Positions 23,183 to 32,221 of a stretch of DNA of 64,000 bases are shown piece by piece. The position numbers and the translations under genes were made by a program. The stretch's first letter is position 1. Every line of letters starts with the position of its first letter. The notes under the pieces are model-generated. The model saw only the letters and a program-made list of their open reading frames with translations. It did no database searches and was not told the origin of the DNA. Source of the DNA: CAZTDP01 sp964612565 (GTDB taxonomy: Bacteria; Patescibacteriota; WWE3; UBA101185; UBA10185). The stretch is from the NCBI GenBank assembly GCA_964612565.1, contig CAZTDP010000003.1:5250-69249 (forward strand), read 5' to 3'.

Positions 23183-24529
23183 ATGCCAGCAAGAAGAGGA
23201 ATTGATCAAAAACAAAATTTGCATGTGCCTCCGCACGACGATCAAGCCGAACGCTCGGTTTTAGGAGCTTTACTGTTAGACAAAGACGCCATTGTTAAGG
23301 TCGTCGAATTTTTAAGACCTCTTCATTTTTACAAACAAGCGCATCAAGATATTTACGGCGCAATTTTGGCCTTATTTGAAAAGCGTGAGCCTGCAGATTT
23401 AATTACGGTTCCTAATTGGCTTAAAAAGAATGGTCAGTTAGAAGGGGTTGGCGGAGTTTCGTACATGACCGAACTTGTTAACTCTGTTCCGACTGCCGCA
23501 AACGTAGAAGCTTACGCAAAACTAATAAAAAATGACTCTATAAAGCGCTCTTTAATTTCCGCTTCAGCAGAAATCGGCGAATTGGTCTTTATGGAGGGTG
23601 GCGAGGTTGAGGAGTTTTTAGACAAAGCCGAACAGTTAATTTACTCAGTTTCACAGGATGCTGTTTACCAAGATTTTGTGCCGGTAAAAGATACACTTGA
23701 AGTTACCTTTGAGCGCTTAGACGAACTAAGCAAGAATAAAGGAACTTTAAGAGGAGTTCCAACAGGGTTAAAAAACTTGGACAAAATACTATCAGGTTTG
23801 CAAAAAGAAAATCTTATTATATTGGCCGCAAGACCCTCGGTTGGTAAAAGCTCGATGGCGTTAAATATAGCCCAGTACGCGTCTGTTGAAAAAAAGTTTG
23901 GTATAGCCTTATTTTCACTAGAAATGGGACGAGAACAGCTTGTAGACCGTATGATTTCCTCTCAGGCAGGAATTGACAGCTGGAAGATATCTACAGGCAA
24001 CTTGGACGAGGATGATTTTGAAAAGTATGGTATTGCCGCGGGCGAACTTGCCGAGGCAAACATTTTTATTGATGACACGGCAGGCATCGGTCTTCTCGAA
24101 ATGAGAACAAAGGCACGTCGTCTTATGTTAGAACAAAAAATAGATTTGATAATTGTGGACTACTTACAGCTTATTAGAGCCCCAAAAGCCGAGAGCCGTG
24201 TTCAAGAAGTTTCCGAAATTTCTCAAGGACTTAAAAATCTGGCTCGTGAGCTAAAAGTTCCAGTACTTGCGCTGTCGCAGTTGTCGCGCGCGGTTGAGCA
24301 GAGAGGCGGCGACAAAAAGCCTCAGTTGTCCGACCTCAGAGACTCCGGTTCTATTGAGCAGGACGCCGACGTTGTTATGTTTTTATATCGTCCAAATGAG
24401 GAGGATAGAAACAATTTAAAGCTAAACATTGCCAAACATCGAAACGGAGCCACGGCAGAATTTGACCTGTTCTTTAAGGCCGAATTTACCCGATTTTACG
24501 AGGTCGAAGGCCAACCACAGGAATCTTAA
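23183..24529 (+). CDS. dnaB: Replicative DNA helicase DnaB
   Basis: A 448-residue hexameric helicase. The N-terminal domain (HVPPHDDQAERSVLGALLLD) is followed by the RecA-like motor with Walker A ARPSVGKSS at 216-224, the Walker B region IDLIIVDYLQLI and the arginine-finger segment LFLYRPNEE-like near the end (VVMFLYRPNEED). Length is typical. No intein is present. It follows the metallo-hydrolase gene by 6 nt and is probably cotranscribed with it. Confidence 0.95.
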   Translation: MPARRGIDQKQNLHVPPHDDQAERSVLGALLLDKDAIVKVVEFLRPLHFYKQAHQDIYGAILALFEKREPADLITVPNWLKKNGQLEGVGGVSYMTELVNSVPTAANVEAYAKLIKNDSIKRSLISASAEIGELVFMEGGEVEEFLDKAEQLIYSVSQDAVYQDFVPVKDTLEVTFERLDELSKNKGTLRGVPTGLKNLDKILSGLQKENLIILAARPSVGKSSMALNIAQYASVEKKFGIALFSLEMGREQLVDRMISSQAGIDSWKISTGNLDEDDFEKYGIAAGELAEANIFIDDTAGIGLLEMRTKARRLMLEQKIDLIIVDYLQLIRAPKAESRVQEVSEISQGLKNLARELKVPVLALSQLSRAVEQRGGDKKPQLSDLRDSGSIEQDADVVMFLYRPNEEDRNNLKLNIAKHRNGATAEFDLFFKAEFTRFYEVEGQPQES

Positions 24530-24606
24530 CAATTACTGTTTGAGTTTTACCGTTTTTGGTGTATTTTCCCAACTGATAGCACTAGACGTGGAAAGGAGTA
24601 CTTAAT

Positions 24607-24930
24607 ATGTCCGTTCATGAAGTTGTTCTGATAGTAGGTATAGTATCTGAACGGCCCAAGGTTATGAGAAAGATAGGAGCCAAGCATAGCGTTAGGGTTT
24701 CCTATTTACCTTGGCATTCCAGTCTGTTCCCACAGATTCCTTTGGGAACAGTCGCTGTAATATTAGTGCGTCCTCATCCGAATGACAATAGTTGGGGTAA
24801 GACATTTGATAGCTTTGTGGAACATATACGAGTAGGGCGTAAGTTGCTTTATGAGATTGTCGAATCAACTGAAAATTTTGATCTTGACGGCATTCTCACT
24901 TCTGTTTTGTCGAATAGCGAAGCGGTGTAG
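24607..24930 (+). CDS. Small orphan protein
   Basis: A 107-residue protein of unknown family with an AAAGGAG ribosome binding site. It begins MSVHEVVLIVGIVSERPKVM and has alternating hydrophobic strands and helices (GTVAVILVRPHPND; VGRKLLYEIVES), suggesting a small alpha/beta fold. It is followed at once by its own terminator, which overlaps the stop codon. It lies between dnaB and tRNA-Leu, a typical place for an acquired single-gene cassette. Confidence 0.65.
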   Translation: MSVHEVVLIVGIVSERPKVMRKIGAKHSVRVSYLPWHSSLFPQIPLGTVAVILVRPHPNDNSWGKTFDSFVEHIRVGRKLLYEIVESTENFDLDGILTSVLSNSEAV

Positions 24931-24955
24931 CCCCAAGCACCGCTTTCTTTTTTTA
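24920..24955 (+). terminator. Intrinsic terminator
   Basis: AAGCGGTG (24920-24927) / CACCGCTT (24938-24945) with a 10-nt loop, followed by TCTTTTTTT. Confidence 0.85.
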
Positions 24956-24984
24956 TCTCAAATTGATAGAATTGGTGGGCTTTT

Positions 24985-25071
24985 GCCGTGGTGGCGGAAT
25001 GGTATACGCGGTGGTCTCAAAAACCACTGGGAGTTAATCCCGTGTGAGTTCGACTCTCACTCACGGCACCA
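24985..25071 (+). tRNA. tRNA-Leu (anticodon CAA)
   Basis: An 87-nt class II tRNA including an encoded CCA. Acceptor stem GCCGTGG / TCACGGC; anticodon stem GTGGT / ACCAC with loop CTCAAAA, giving anticodon CAA; a long variable arm (GGGA..TCCC); T arm GTGAG-TTCGACT-CTCAC. It reads UUG codons. Confidence 0.95.
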
Positions 25072-25178
25072 GATACGTGGTAGGACACATTCCTGGCAAG
25101 CATTTGTGCCCAAGGATTTGTGCGGGTTTCCCATAATAAATCCCTGGTCAGAATCCCAATCAACAAGGAGGAGTAAAA

Positions 25179-25577
25179 ATGGACGCCAAGACAATTAGGC
25201 TTGGTCGGATTGTACGTTTTTGCATCGTCGGAGGCTTTGCCGTTGGTATTCAGTGGGCAGTACTGTATGGCCTCACTGAGTTTATCGGTGTTTTTTACCT
25301 TTTATCAGCAGCAACCGCCTTTATTGTGAGCACCGGAGCAAGTTTTTTGCTTCAAAAGCTTTGGGCATTCCAAAACAAGGAGGTTGAAGGGGCGGGGCGC
25401 CAGCTGGTGTTCTACTTTGTCATGAAAGGCATCTTTCTTGCCCTTGACGTTGTTCTTCTAGATATCCTGGTGGAAGTTCTGCATGTGTGGTATATGTGGG
25501 CGCAAATGCTCCTTACCGTGGTATTTTCAATTATCAGCTACTTTCTGTCGGAACGAATTTTTGTGTCTTCAAAGTAG
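25179..25577 (+). CDS. GtrA-like membrane protein
   Basis: A 132-residue protein with four predicted membrane helices, starting with FCIVGGFAVGIQWAVLYGL and containing SFLLQKLWAFQ, the GtrA signature region, and ending YFLSERIFV. GtrA-like proteins are thought to help move lipid-linked sugars across the membrane for cell-surface glycosylation. The AAGGAGGAG site is strong and the gene has its own terminator. It is less AT-rich than its neighbours. No glycosyltransferase is adjacent, so its partner is not visible here. Confidence 0.85.
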   Translation: MDAKTIRLGRIVRFCIVGGFAVGIQWAVLYGLTEFIGVFYLLSAATAFIVSTGASFLLQKLWAFQNKEVEGAGRQLVFYFVMKGIFLALDVVLLDILVEVLHVWYMWAQMLLTVVFSIISYFLSERIFVSSK

Positions 25578-25590
25578 ATTTGTATTGCTC

Positions 25591-25624
25591 AAACCCCTGT
25601 GAAACTCAGCACCTCACGGGGCTT
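25591..25624 (+). terminator. Terminator after the GtrA-like gene
   Basis: CCCC-T-GTGA pairs with TCAC-GGGG (one bulged T), followed by CTTTCCTTT. Confidence 0.6.
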
Positions 25625-25686
25625 TCCTTTGCGCGCTGCAAGGAGTAAAATTTCTAAAGTCCACAAGCCTTCCCAGCCAAACAGAT

Positions 25687-26238
25687 ATGATTGCAACAGA
25701 TTTAAAAACAGGAAGAATATATCAGGAAAACGGCCAGCCTTTGTTGGTCTTAAAATACGAGCACGTTAAAGTGAGTCGGGGAGGCGCTAGTGTAAGAATT
25801 AAAGCTAAAAACTTACGTACAGGCCAGGTTTTGGATAAAGGATACAATGCAACCGCAAAAGTTGAAGATGCCGATGTTCAAACAAAAAATGCCCAGTATT
25901 TATACTGCGACGGATCGTATGTTTTTATGGATACCGAAAATTTTGACCAATTTAGTATTGGTGAAGATATTTTAGGTGATTCAACAAAATTTTTACTCGA
26001 GGGCGAAAAAGTAGTAGTCCAGTATTTTGATGGGAACCCAATATCTGCCGTTCTACCTCCGTCAGTAGCTTTTGAAATTTCGTACACCGAACCGGGTTTT
26101 AAAGGTAACACTGTAACCAATACCTTGAAGGAAGCAGTATTAAGCAACGGAACAAAAGTTAAAGTTCCGACGTTTATTAAAATCGGAGATAAGGTTAAAA
26201 TAGATACCAGAACCGGCGATTATATTTCAAAGGCTTGA
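25687..26238 (+). CDS. efp: Elongation factor P
   Basis: A 183-residue EF-P with the three-barrel layout: the N-terminal KOW-like domain to ~65, the OB domain from ~66, and the conserved C-terminal segment (FKGNTVTNTLKEAVLSNGTKVKVPTFI read in parts). It relieves ribosomes stalled at polyproline. The tip of domain I reads KVSRGGAS, so the position that carries the modified lysine in E. coli is Arg31. No EarP- or EpmA-like modifying enzyme is in the window. Confidence 0.95.
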   Translation: MIATDLKTGRIYQENGQPLLVLKYEHVKVSRGGASVRIKAKNLRTGQVLDKGYNATAKVEDADVQTKNAQYLYCDGSYVFMDTENFDQFSIGEDILGDSTKFLLEGEKVVVQYFDGNPISAVLPPSVAFEISYTEPGFKGNTVTNTLKEAVLSNGTKVKVPTFIKIGDKVKIDTRTGDYISKA

Positions 26239-26247
26239 TAGGGCTCT

Positions 26248-27258
26248 ATGCTTTTATCTGAAAATCTAAACTTTGGCTTTACAACAATTCCAACATTATT
26301 GGTTATTTTTATAATCGGGTACGTTTTTTGGCTTTTTGTCCTTTGGTACGAGGCACGAAAGGATGGTTTTGATGACGAACACTTTTTTGATATCGTTGCT
26401 GTTTCCACATTGTTCTCAGTTTTAACTTATTTTGGGTACGCTCGGCTGCACAATTATCTTGTAATATACAAACCCCATAACTTCCTTCTTACTGTCAATA
26501 ACGACTTGCTCATCTCTTACATCGCGTTAATAAGCGCATATATCCCACCTTTTCTATTCTTTAAAAAAAGAAAATGGTCTATTTTTAGAATCTACGACAT
26601 TTACTCGTTAGCCTTCGGTTTTTTGTTGGTGTTTCTTTCGTTGGGTAAGTACTTAGTAAGTGGCATTTCAAACTTTCTTTTACTTTCGGTTTTAAATTTA
26701 ATTTTTTACTTTGCAGTACTGCGTTTCAGGGGGTATAAGTTTGTTTCGGGCTTGGTTTTTTCACTCTTTTCTTTCTATACTGCAGCTCTTATACTTACGC
26801 TATTCAAAGGCCCGGGTGATTTGATCTTTTGTACTTCGTTGGTTATTATTGGTGTAGTAAATTTATATGTTAGGAGTCAGCGAAACATGATCACAAAAAA
26901 TTTGCACGAAGAATTTATAAACTTAATAAAGGGCAGACTCCATAGAAAAGAAAAAGATCTTCAAAAGGAACAAAATCTGTTGCTTAGAGAAGATCCTTAC
27001 TCTCAGGCAGGGAGGGCAGAAGATAACACAGATTACATCGATGAGACAGCCATCGAAGACATTCCTAAAGAAATTTCGGATGTTAGAATGGGTCTGATAA
27101 AATCCGCGCTTGTCGATGTGAAAAGGGCTTTGGCTGCTATAAAAATCGGTAAATACGGTGTGTGCACAATTTGTGGCAAACCAATTGATAAGGCTAGACT
27201 GGTAGCTTACCCGGAGGTTACAACCTGCTTGGAACATGCCGATAGGGAAAAGGACTAA
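26248..27258 (+). CDS. Lgt-like membrane domain fused to DksA/TraR zinc finger
   Basis: A 336-residue protein in two parts. Residues ~10-210 hold about seven membrane helices; the start (IPTLLVIFIIGYVFWLFVLW, then GFDDEHFFDIVAVST) resembles prolipoprotein diacylglyceryl transferase (Lgt), but I cannot place its catalytic residues. Residues ~215-336 are soluble, with a coiled coil and then a DksA/TraR-type finger YGVCTICGKPIDKARL and TTCLEHA (C306, C309, C327, H330). The next genes are LspA-like and RluA-like. In Bacillus subtilis a TraR/DksA-like gene (ylyA) precedes lspA and ylyB in the same order, so the fusion keeps that synteny. Confidence 0.65.
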   Translation: MLLSENLNFGFTTIPTLLVIFIIGYVFWLFVLWYEARKDGFDDEHFFDIVAVSTLFSVLTYFGYARLHNYLVIYKPHNFLLTVNNDLLISYIALISAYIPPFLFFKKRKWSIFRIYDIYSLAFGFLLVFLSLGKYLVSGISNFLLLSVLNLIFYFAVLRFRGYKFVSGLVFSLFSFYTAALILTLFKGPGDLIFCTSLVIIGVVNLYVRSQRNMITKNLHEEFINLIKGRLHRKEKDLQKEQNLLLREDPYSQAGRAEDNTDYIDETAIEDIPKEISDVRMGLIKSALVDVKRALAAIKIGKYGVCTICGKPIDKARLVAYPEVTTCLEHADREKD

Positions 27259-27267
27259 GTTAATCTA

Positions 27268-27561
27268 ATGTTCGAGACTCGTTTGAACTGTAACGTGCTT
27301 TTGCCGATTCCGCTAACCTTAATCTTGTTGGTTATTTTAGGTATTATCACCTTTGTCGTCTTAAAAAGAGATCAACTGCAGTTTGTTGGTGGTTTATCAG
27401 CATTAGCCGGCGGAACGCTAAATCTAATTAGTAGACTTTCTTACGGTTGCGTAAAGGATAACTTGAATTTTTTGGACCTGTTTAGGTTTAACTTTCCTGA
27501 CTTATTGGTTACATTTGGCGTTTTTCTGATATTATTCAGGTTGTGGAAGAAAAAAAGCTAA
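27268..27561 (+). CDS. Short LspA-like (signal peptidase II-like) protein
   Basis: A 97-residue membrane protein that matches the C-terminal two thirds of lipoprotein signal peptidase. SALAGGTLNLISRLSYGCVKD corresponds to the GGALGNxIDRxxxGxVVD region and FRFNFPDLLVTFGVFLIL to FNxADxxIxxG. N52, D64, N75 and D78 are kept, while the D of NxxD is S55. The first membrane helix of normal LspA (~150 residues) is missing. It may still act on lipoproteins or be a remnant. It lies between the Lgt-like fusion and rluA. Confidence 0.6.
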   Translation: MFETRLNCNVLLPIPLTLILLVILGIITFVVLKRDQLQFVGGLSALAGGTLNLISRLSYGCVKDNLNFLDLFRFNFPDLLVTFGVFLILFRLWKKKS

Positions 27562-28256
27562 AAATAATTAATGAAACAGCAGATTATCTTGTCGTGGATA
27601 AGCCTGCCGGGCTTGTAGTTAATCGTTCTCAGACTACCAAAGATACTACTGTGCAAGATATGGTGGAGGAAGAGGCGCCTAACCTTTACGACACCGAAGA
27701 GCTTGGCGGCACAGACTTTTCCTTAAGATCCGGAATTGCTCATAGGCTAGACAAAGATACGTCGGGCCTTTTATTAATAGCTAAAACGCCCGAATTTTTT
27801 GAGTTTATTCTGAAGGAATTTAAGGAAAGAAGGGTAGAGAAGGGTTATAAAGCAGTTGTGCATGGGGAGGTTTCAAACCCTATAATCGAAATTAACGCTC
27901 CTATTAAGAGAAGTCCCCGAGATCCAATGAAAATGGCTGTCGTTGCGGAAGGTAAGGATGCGTTCACAAGAATTGAACTTAAACAGACAAAAATTTTACA
28001 CGGACTTACTTACAGCCTTGTGTCTTGCTTTCCAAAAACCGGAAGAACCCATCAAATTAGAGTACACTTGTCTGCCTTAAATAATTACATTGCAGGCGAC
28101 CCTATTTATTGTCCACGAAATTTACTCGAACAGGACAAAAAGACTTTTGGTAGAATGATGCTTCATGCATTTCATATTAAGTTTTTTGACCCCAAGCTTG
28201 ACTCCTTTGTAGAATTTGACTCGCGTTTGCCGGACGAATTTCAACAATTGTCTTGA
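27543..28256 (+). CDS. RluA-family pseudouridine synthase
   Basis: A 237-residue enzyme with the catalytic motif AHRLDKDTSGLLL (D70), KPAGLVV at residues 20-26 and TGRTHQIRVHL, all typical of RluA/RluD. It lacks the N-terminal S4 domain of RluD, so the RNA target is not clear. The start is GTG at 27543, overlapping the LspA-like gene by 19 nt without a Shine-Dalgarno site, which implies translational coupling. The lspA-rluD order is common in bacteria. Confidence 0.88.
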   Translation: MEEKKLKIINETADYLVVDKPAGLVVNRSQTTKDTTVQDMVEEEAPNLYDTEELGGTDFSLRSGIAHRLDKDTSGLLLIAKTPEFFEFILKEFKERRVEKGYKAVVHGEVSNPIIEINAPIKRSPRDPMKMAVVAEGKDAFTRIELKQTKILHGLTYSLVSCFPKTGRTHQIRVHLSALNNYIAGDPIYCPRNLLEQDKKTFGRMMLHAFHIKFFDPKLDSFVEFDSRLPDEFQQLS

Positions 28257-28303
28257 AAAACGTATTCCACTTTCCCAAAAATTAGTGTAGATTATGACCA
28301 TAT

Positions 28304-29470
28304 ATGAGATTTGTACCTGCCCAAAGTACGAATAAGCGACACGTTTCTAAAACCAATTCCGGTTCTAAAAGGATACAAAAAGGAAACAAACCGGCCATTT
28401 CGGCTTCGACAAAAGCTGCTAACCACAAATCTTCCTCTAAAAATACCAAAGTTTTGAACAGGGCAACCAAGAAATACTTTCAACAGCTTGTACTCGGATC
28501 CGTAATATTTGTCGCTTCACTCCTTTTTTTGGGAGGTTACACGCTTGTAAAATACCTTAACCAGACGTTTGCGTCAGCACTTTCACCTTCCAGCTATAAT
28601 ATAGACGGCCAGTCGATAGTTACTGTATCGTTTTCTGTGGTTGAAGATATAAACGCCGATCCGATTCTTTTAAAAGAGCTAAATTACTTTATTTTCGATA
28701 AGACGCAAAAAACACTTCAGGTCTATAGTATCCCAGTTGATTTAAGTATCGACATGCCGGGCAAGTTTGGTTCCGATCAAATTTCCAAAACTTATGCAAT
28801 TACAGCGTTAAATGCAAAGGATCCGGTTGTCGATGGGGTAGCAGGCATAAATACGGTTGTTAAAAAGATTTTTGGCTACAATGTCGATAGATACCTTATG
28901 ACCGATGAAAAAGATTCTTTAGTTTTGAAGCAGCTGCTGCTTGGAAACGATTTTTCAAACATTTTTAACCTAAAAACACTCAATACCTTTAGGCAAAGCG
29001 TACGTACGGACATGAATTTACGTGAATTCTATTCTTTGATATCCCTGTCCAAGTCTTTACCCGCCGATGTAGCTACAAGTTACATTGTTTCTCAGGACGA
29101 TATTGATAATTCTCAAAAAATTGATGAGGCCTTAAAAGATTTACGTTTTGACAGCGAAGTCACAAACGAAGGTTTAACCGTGGGAATCCTCAATGGTACC
29201 GATTACCCCGGGGTAGCAACGTTTGGAGCAAGGCTTGCGCGAAATGAAGGCTGTAGGGTGGTTTCGGTAGAGAATGCCGATTCAAAATACGATACTAGTG
29301 TACTAATTACCGATAGGAAAGATTCAAAAACCGTCGCGTATCTGTCCAGAGCATTTAATATAGACAAAATTTTAACAAAAAACGAAGCCCAAAACTACAA
29401 TGAGGCAGAGATCGCAAGGTCCGATGTGACCGTGGTTATGGGATTTGACATCGCTTCGGATATGTACTAG
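28304..29470 (+). CDS. LCP-like / LytR_C domain envelope protein
   Basis: A 388-residue protein. The first ~60 residues are basic and disordered, followed by one membrane helix (residues ~62-85, LVLGSVIFVASLLFLGGYT). The extracellular part begins with a region resembling a worn-down LytR-CpsA-Psr domain (TLQVYSIPVDLSIDMP; AITALNAKDPVVDGVAGINTVV). It ends with a LytR_C domain (residues ~290-385, LTVGILNGTDYPGVATFGAR). The LCP arginines are not obvious, so phosphotransferase activity is doubtful. It is probably involved in the cell wall. Confidence 0.65.
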   Translation: MRFVPAQSTNKRHVSKTNSGSKRIQKGNKPAISASTKAANHKSSSKNTKVLNRATKKYFQQLVLGSVIFVASLLFLGGYTLVKYLNQTFASALSPSSYNIDGQSIVTVSFSVVEDINADPILLKELNYFIFDKTQKTLQVYSIPVDLSIDMPGKFGSDQISKTYAITALNAKDPVVDGVAGINTVVKKIFGYNVDRYLMTDEKDSLVLKQLLLGNDFSNIFNLKTLNTFRQSVRTDMNLREFYSLISLSKSLPADVATSYIVSQDDIDNSQKIDEALKDLRFDSEVTNEGLTVGILNGTDYPGVATFGARLARNEGCRVVSVENADSKYDTSVLITDRKDSKTVAYLSRAFNIDKILTKNEAQNYNEAEIARSDVTVVMGFDIASDMY

Positions 29471-29497
29471 TATATCCCTAGTACTCTCTCCTTTCTA

Positions 29498-29530
29498 CCC
29501 CCGCCCCAAATAAGGGCGGGGGGTTTGTAT
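29498..29530 (+). terminator. Intrinsic terminator
   Basis: CCCCCGCCC (29498-29506) / GGGCGGGGG (29514-29522) with a 7-nt loop, then TTTGTATTTT. Confidence 0.8.
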
Positions 29531-29539
29531 TTTCTGGCA

Positions 29540-32143
29540 ATGTTTTGGTCATATTTCTTAATATTTTTATTAATTTTTATATTTATCGCATTCGTTATAT
29601 TTTTGCGCCTTAGGTCTACAAAAGATGGCGTAGATTCCACTTTTTCATCAGACGAAAATAATGAAGCCGCCTCCAAAAAGTACGAAGTTTATGAGGTTCA
29701 AATTAATCGAAGTTCCGACAAAACATTGGACACAGCCACTTCGGCCTCATTAGCCGCCGAAAGCATGTACAGCGCCCTGCACGGTTTGTTAAGAGAATCG
29801 GCGGATGCTCAAGAAAAGGTTTCGTTTGAGGTGGTTTCCTCCGGTGTTGACGGCATGAAGTTTTACTTTTCCGCACCATCCCAAATAGTTAAGTTCGTAG
29901 AGGGGCAGATATACGCACAGTACCCAAACGTACACATAAGAGCGGCTACCGACTTTTCGGAGTCATACAGAAAATCTGAGGCAGCCTACGAAATTGCCAC
30001 CCTTCAGTTTTCAAGACAATATTATTTCCCACTAAAAAGCTTTAGAGATTTTGAAATCGACCCTCTCGGTGCTTTGACGTCATCCATCTCAACCATAGGC
30101 GAAAACGAAGATATATGGATGCAAGTTCTAATAAGTCCTATCCCTGATGTTTGGCAAAAAGATGGCTATTCCTATGTGAAGGCTGTTCGTGAGGGCCAAA
30201 ACCCCGGCGATAAAGGTCCTTCACTTTTTGGAACTATAGGAAAATCTGCCGGTAAAGAGCTTATGGACATAGTTTCCGGCTCTTTAACAGGCGCATTTGT
30301 GTATAAAGATAGGACTGACGAAATACGAAAGGCAGCGGGTGGTTCAAATTTTGTGCCAAGACTTTCTGCCGCAACCGAAACAGAACTGCAGTCTATAGAA
30401 AACAAGCTGTCCAAAATGGCTTTTGAGGTGAATATAAGAATAATGTCCAAAGCTAACGATAAGGTAAGGGTGGACAGCAATTTAAGAAGTGCGCTCGCCG
30501 TATTAAAGCAGTATTCCACGACTACATCAAATTCCTTGAACTACACAGTTACCAAGAATAAAGTTCATTACTTAAATTTAATGTGTGACCGCGAATTAGA
30601 GTCGGACGGCTCGTTGTTGTTAAACACCGAAGAACTTGCCACCCTTTTTCACTTTCCGGCCTCATCCATCGATACACCAAATATTTCGTGGGTTTACTCA
30701 AGAAAATCCGAACCGCCTGCGAACCTTCCTACAAAAGACTGTGTTTTTATTGGTGAAACAATGTATCGAAATAGAAAAATACAGTTCGGGCTTCAGAATA
30801 ATGATGATCGTCTCAGACACCTGTACGTAATAGGGAAGTCGGGAACCGGAAAATCCACCTTATTTGAGTCTATGGTTTCGCAGGACATTGCAAACGGTGA
30901 AGGTCTTGTTGTTTTAGATCCCCACGGCGAAACAATTGAAAAGATTTTGGATAGAATTCCGGATGATCGTGTTGACGATGTTATTTATTTTGATCCCTCA
31001 GACACTGAACTTCCGATAGGCTTAAATCTTTTGGAAATTGACGATCCTTCTCAAAAAAATCTTATGGCCTCGGGTCTTGTGGCGGCAATAAAACAGCACT
31101 TTGATTATTCATGGGGACCCCGCTTGGAGTACCTTTTAAACTACGCAATTCTCACACTTTTAGAAGTGCCCGGCACAAATATGCTGGGGATTACCCGTTT
31201 ATTGGAAGACAAAAATTATCAAAATTATATCCTGCATTTTGTAAAAGACCCGTTAGTACAAAAGTTTTGGGAAACTGAATTTAAGGAAATGAAGGGCAAC
31301 CAAAAACTAGTAACAGAAGCAATTTCTCCTATTCAAAACAAGGTAAACAGATTTTTAGCCTCAACAACCATTCGAAATATTTTAGGTCAAAAAAAGTCGA
31401 CGTTAGATATTTGGGATGCAATGAACTCGGGCAAAATTCTGCTTATTAACTTGTCAAAAGGAAAGATAGGAAGCGATAATGCCAATCTATTGGGTGCACT
31501 GCTGGTGTCCAGAATTCAGTTTTACGCCTTACAGCGCGCAAAAATACCTTATGAGCAGAGAAAGCCGTTTTACATGTATGTGGACGAGTTTCAAAATTTT
31601 GCTACCGGAAGCTTTGAGGAAATTTTGTCTGAGTCCCGAAAATACAAACTTGGGTTGTATTTAACGCATCAGTTTACCGGCCAACTGCCGGAAAATATGT
31701 TAAAAGCGGTTTTTGGCAACGTAGGAACGATTATGGCCTTTTCCTTAGGCGCCCCTGACGCCCGTGAATTAGCCAATGAATTTGCACCTTACTTTGAAAG
31801 CGAAGACATTATTTCATTGGAACGTTTTCAAGTGTATATGAAACTTATGGTTGACGGCATGACATCCCATCCGTTTTCGGCAAGAATAATGCTGCCTTGG
31901 GAAGATAAATTTCCTGTAAAAAAGACCGGCAATAGAGAAAAGGTTCTCAAGCAAAGTAGAGAAAAATACGGTGTTCCAAGGGAATACGTCGAAAATAAGA
32001 TAAATAAGTGGATTGAGGCTAAATTTGACAAGGGTATGGCGATTGCTCAAGAGTACAAAGATAAACAGCAGGGCGAGGCTCCAGGACCTCAGGACGGTGC
32101 TGCTTTGGGCGGGTCGGGTCTAAATGAAGATTCCCTGACCTAA
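29540..32143 (+). CDS. TraG/VirD4-type conjugative-system ATPase
   Basis: An 867-residue membrane-anchored ATPase. The ATG at 29540 is chosen; an upstream TTG (29525) lies next to the terminator hairpin. Residues ~2-24 form one membrane helix. A ~400-residue N-terminal region precedes Walker A GKSGTGKST (about residues 432-440) and LVVLDPHGETIEKILD; Walker B is YMYVDEFQNF (about 679-688). Such proteins pump DNA or protein in type IV secretion, and related genes are frequent in candidate-phyla genomes without a full secretion locus. No relaxase, VirB4 or mating-pair genes are near it. The C-terminal tail is Gly/Pro/Gln-rich. Confidence 0.8.
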   Translation: MFWSYFLIFLLIFIFIAFVIFLRLRSTKDGVDSTFSSDENNEAASKKYEVYEVQINRSSDKTLDTATSASLAAESMYSALHGLLRESADAQEKVSFEVVSSGVDGMKFYFSAPSQIVKFVEGQIYAQYPNVHIRAATDFSESYRKSEAAYEIATLQFSRQYYFPLKSFRDFEIDPLGALTSSISTIGENEDIWMQVLISPIPDVWQKDGYSYVKAVREGQNPGDKGPSLFGTIGKSAGKELMDIVSGSLTGAFVYKDRTDEIRKAAGGSNFVPRLSAATETELQSIENKLSKMAFEVNIRIMSKANDKVRVDSNLRSALAVLKQYSTTTSNSLNYTVTKNKVHYLNLMCDRELESDGSLLLNTEELATLFHFPASSIDTPNISWVYSRKSEPPANLPTKDCVFIGETMYRNRKIQFGLQNNDDRLRHLYVIGKSGTGKSTLFESMVSQDIANGEGLVVLDPHGETIEKILDRIPDDRVDDVIYFDPSDTELPIGLNLLEIDDPSQKNLMASGLVAAIKQHFDYSWGPRLEYLLNYAILTLLEVPGTNMLGITRLLEDKNYQNYILHFVKDPLVQKFWETEFKEMKGNQKLVTEAISPIQNKVNRFLASTTIRNILGQKKSTLDIWDAMNSGKILLINLSKGKIGSDNANLLGALLVSRIQFYALQRAKIPYEQRKPFYMYVDEFQNFATGSFEEILSESRKYKLGLYLTHQFTGQLPENMLKAVFGNVGTIMAFSLGAPDARELANEFAPYFESEDIISLERFQVYMKLMVDGMTSHPFSARIMLPWEDKFPVKKTGNREKVLKQSREKYGVPREYVENKINKWIEAKFDKGMAIAQEYKDKQQGEAPGPQDGAALGGSGLNEDSLT

Positions 32144-32221
32144 CGCTCTGTGTCTCTTGCCGCAAAAATAATCTAGACTCATGGGGTAGTTTAGTTTAAA
32201 TTTATACAGAAGGAGTCTGAA

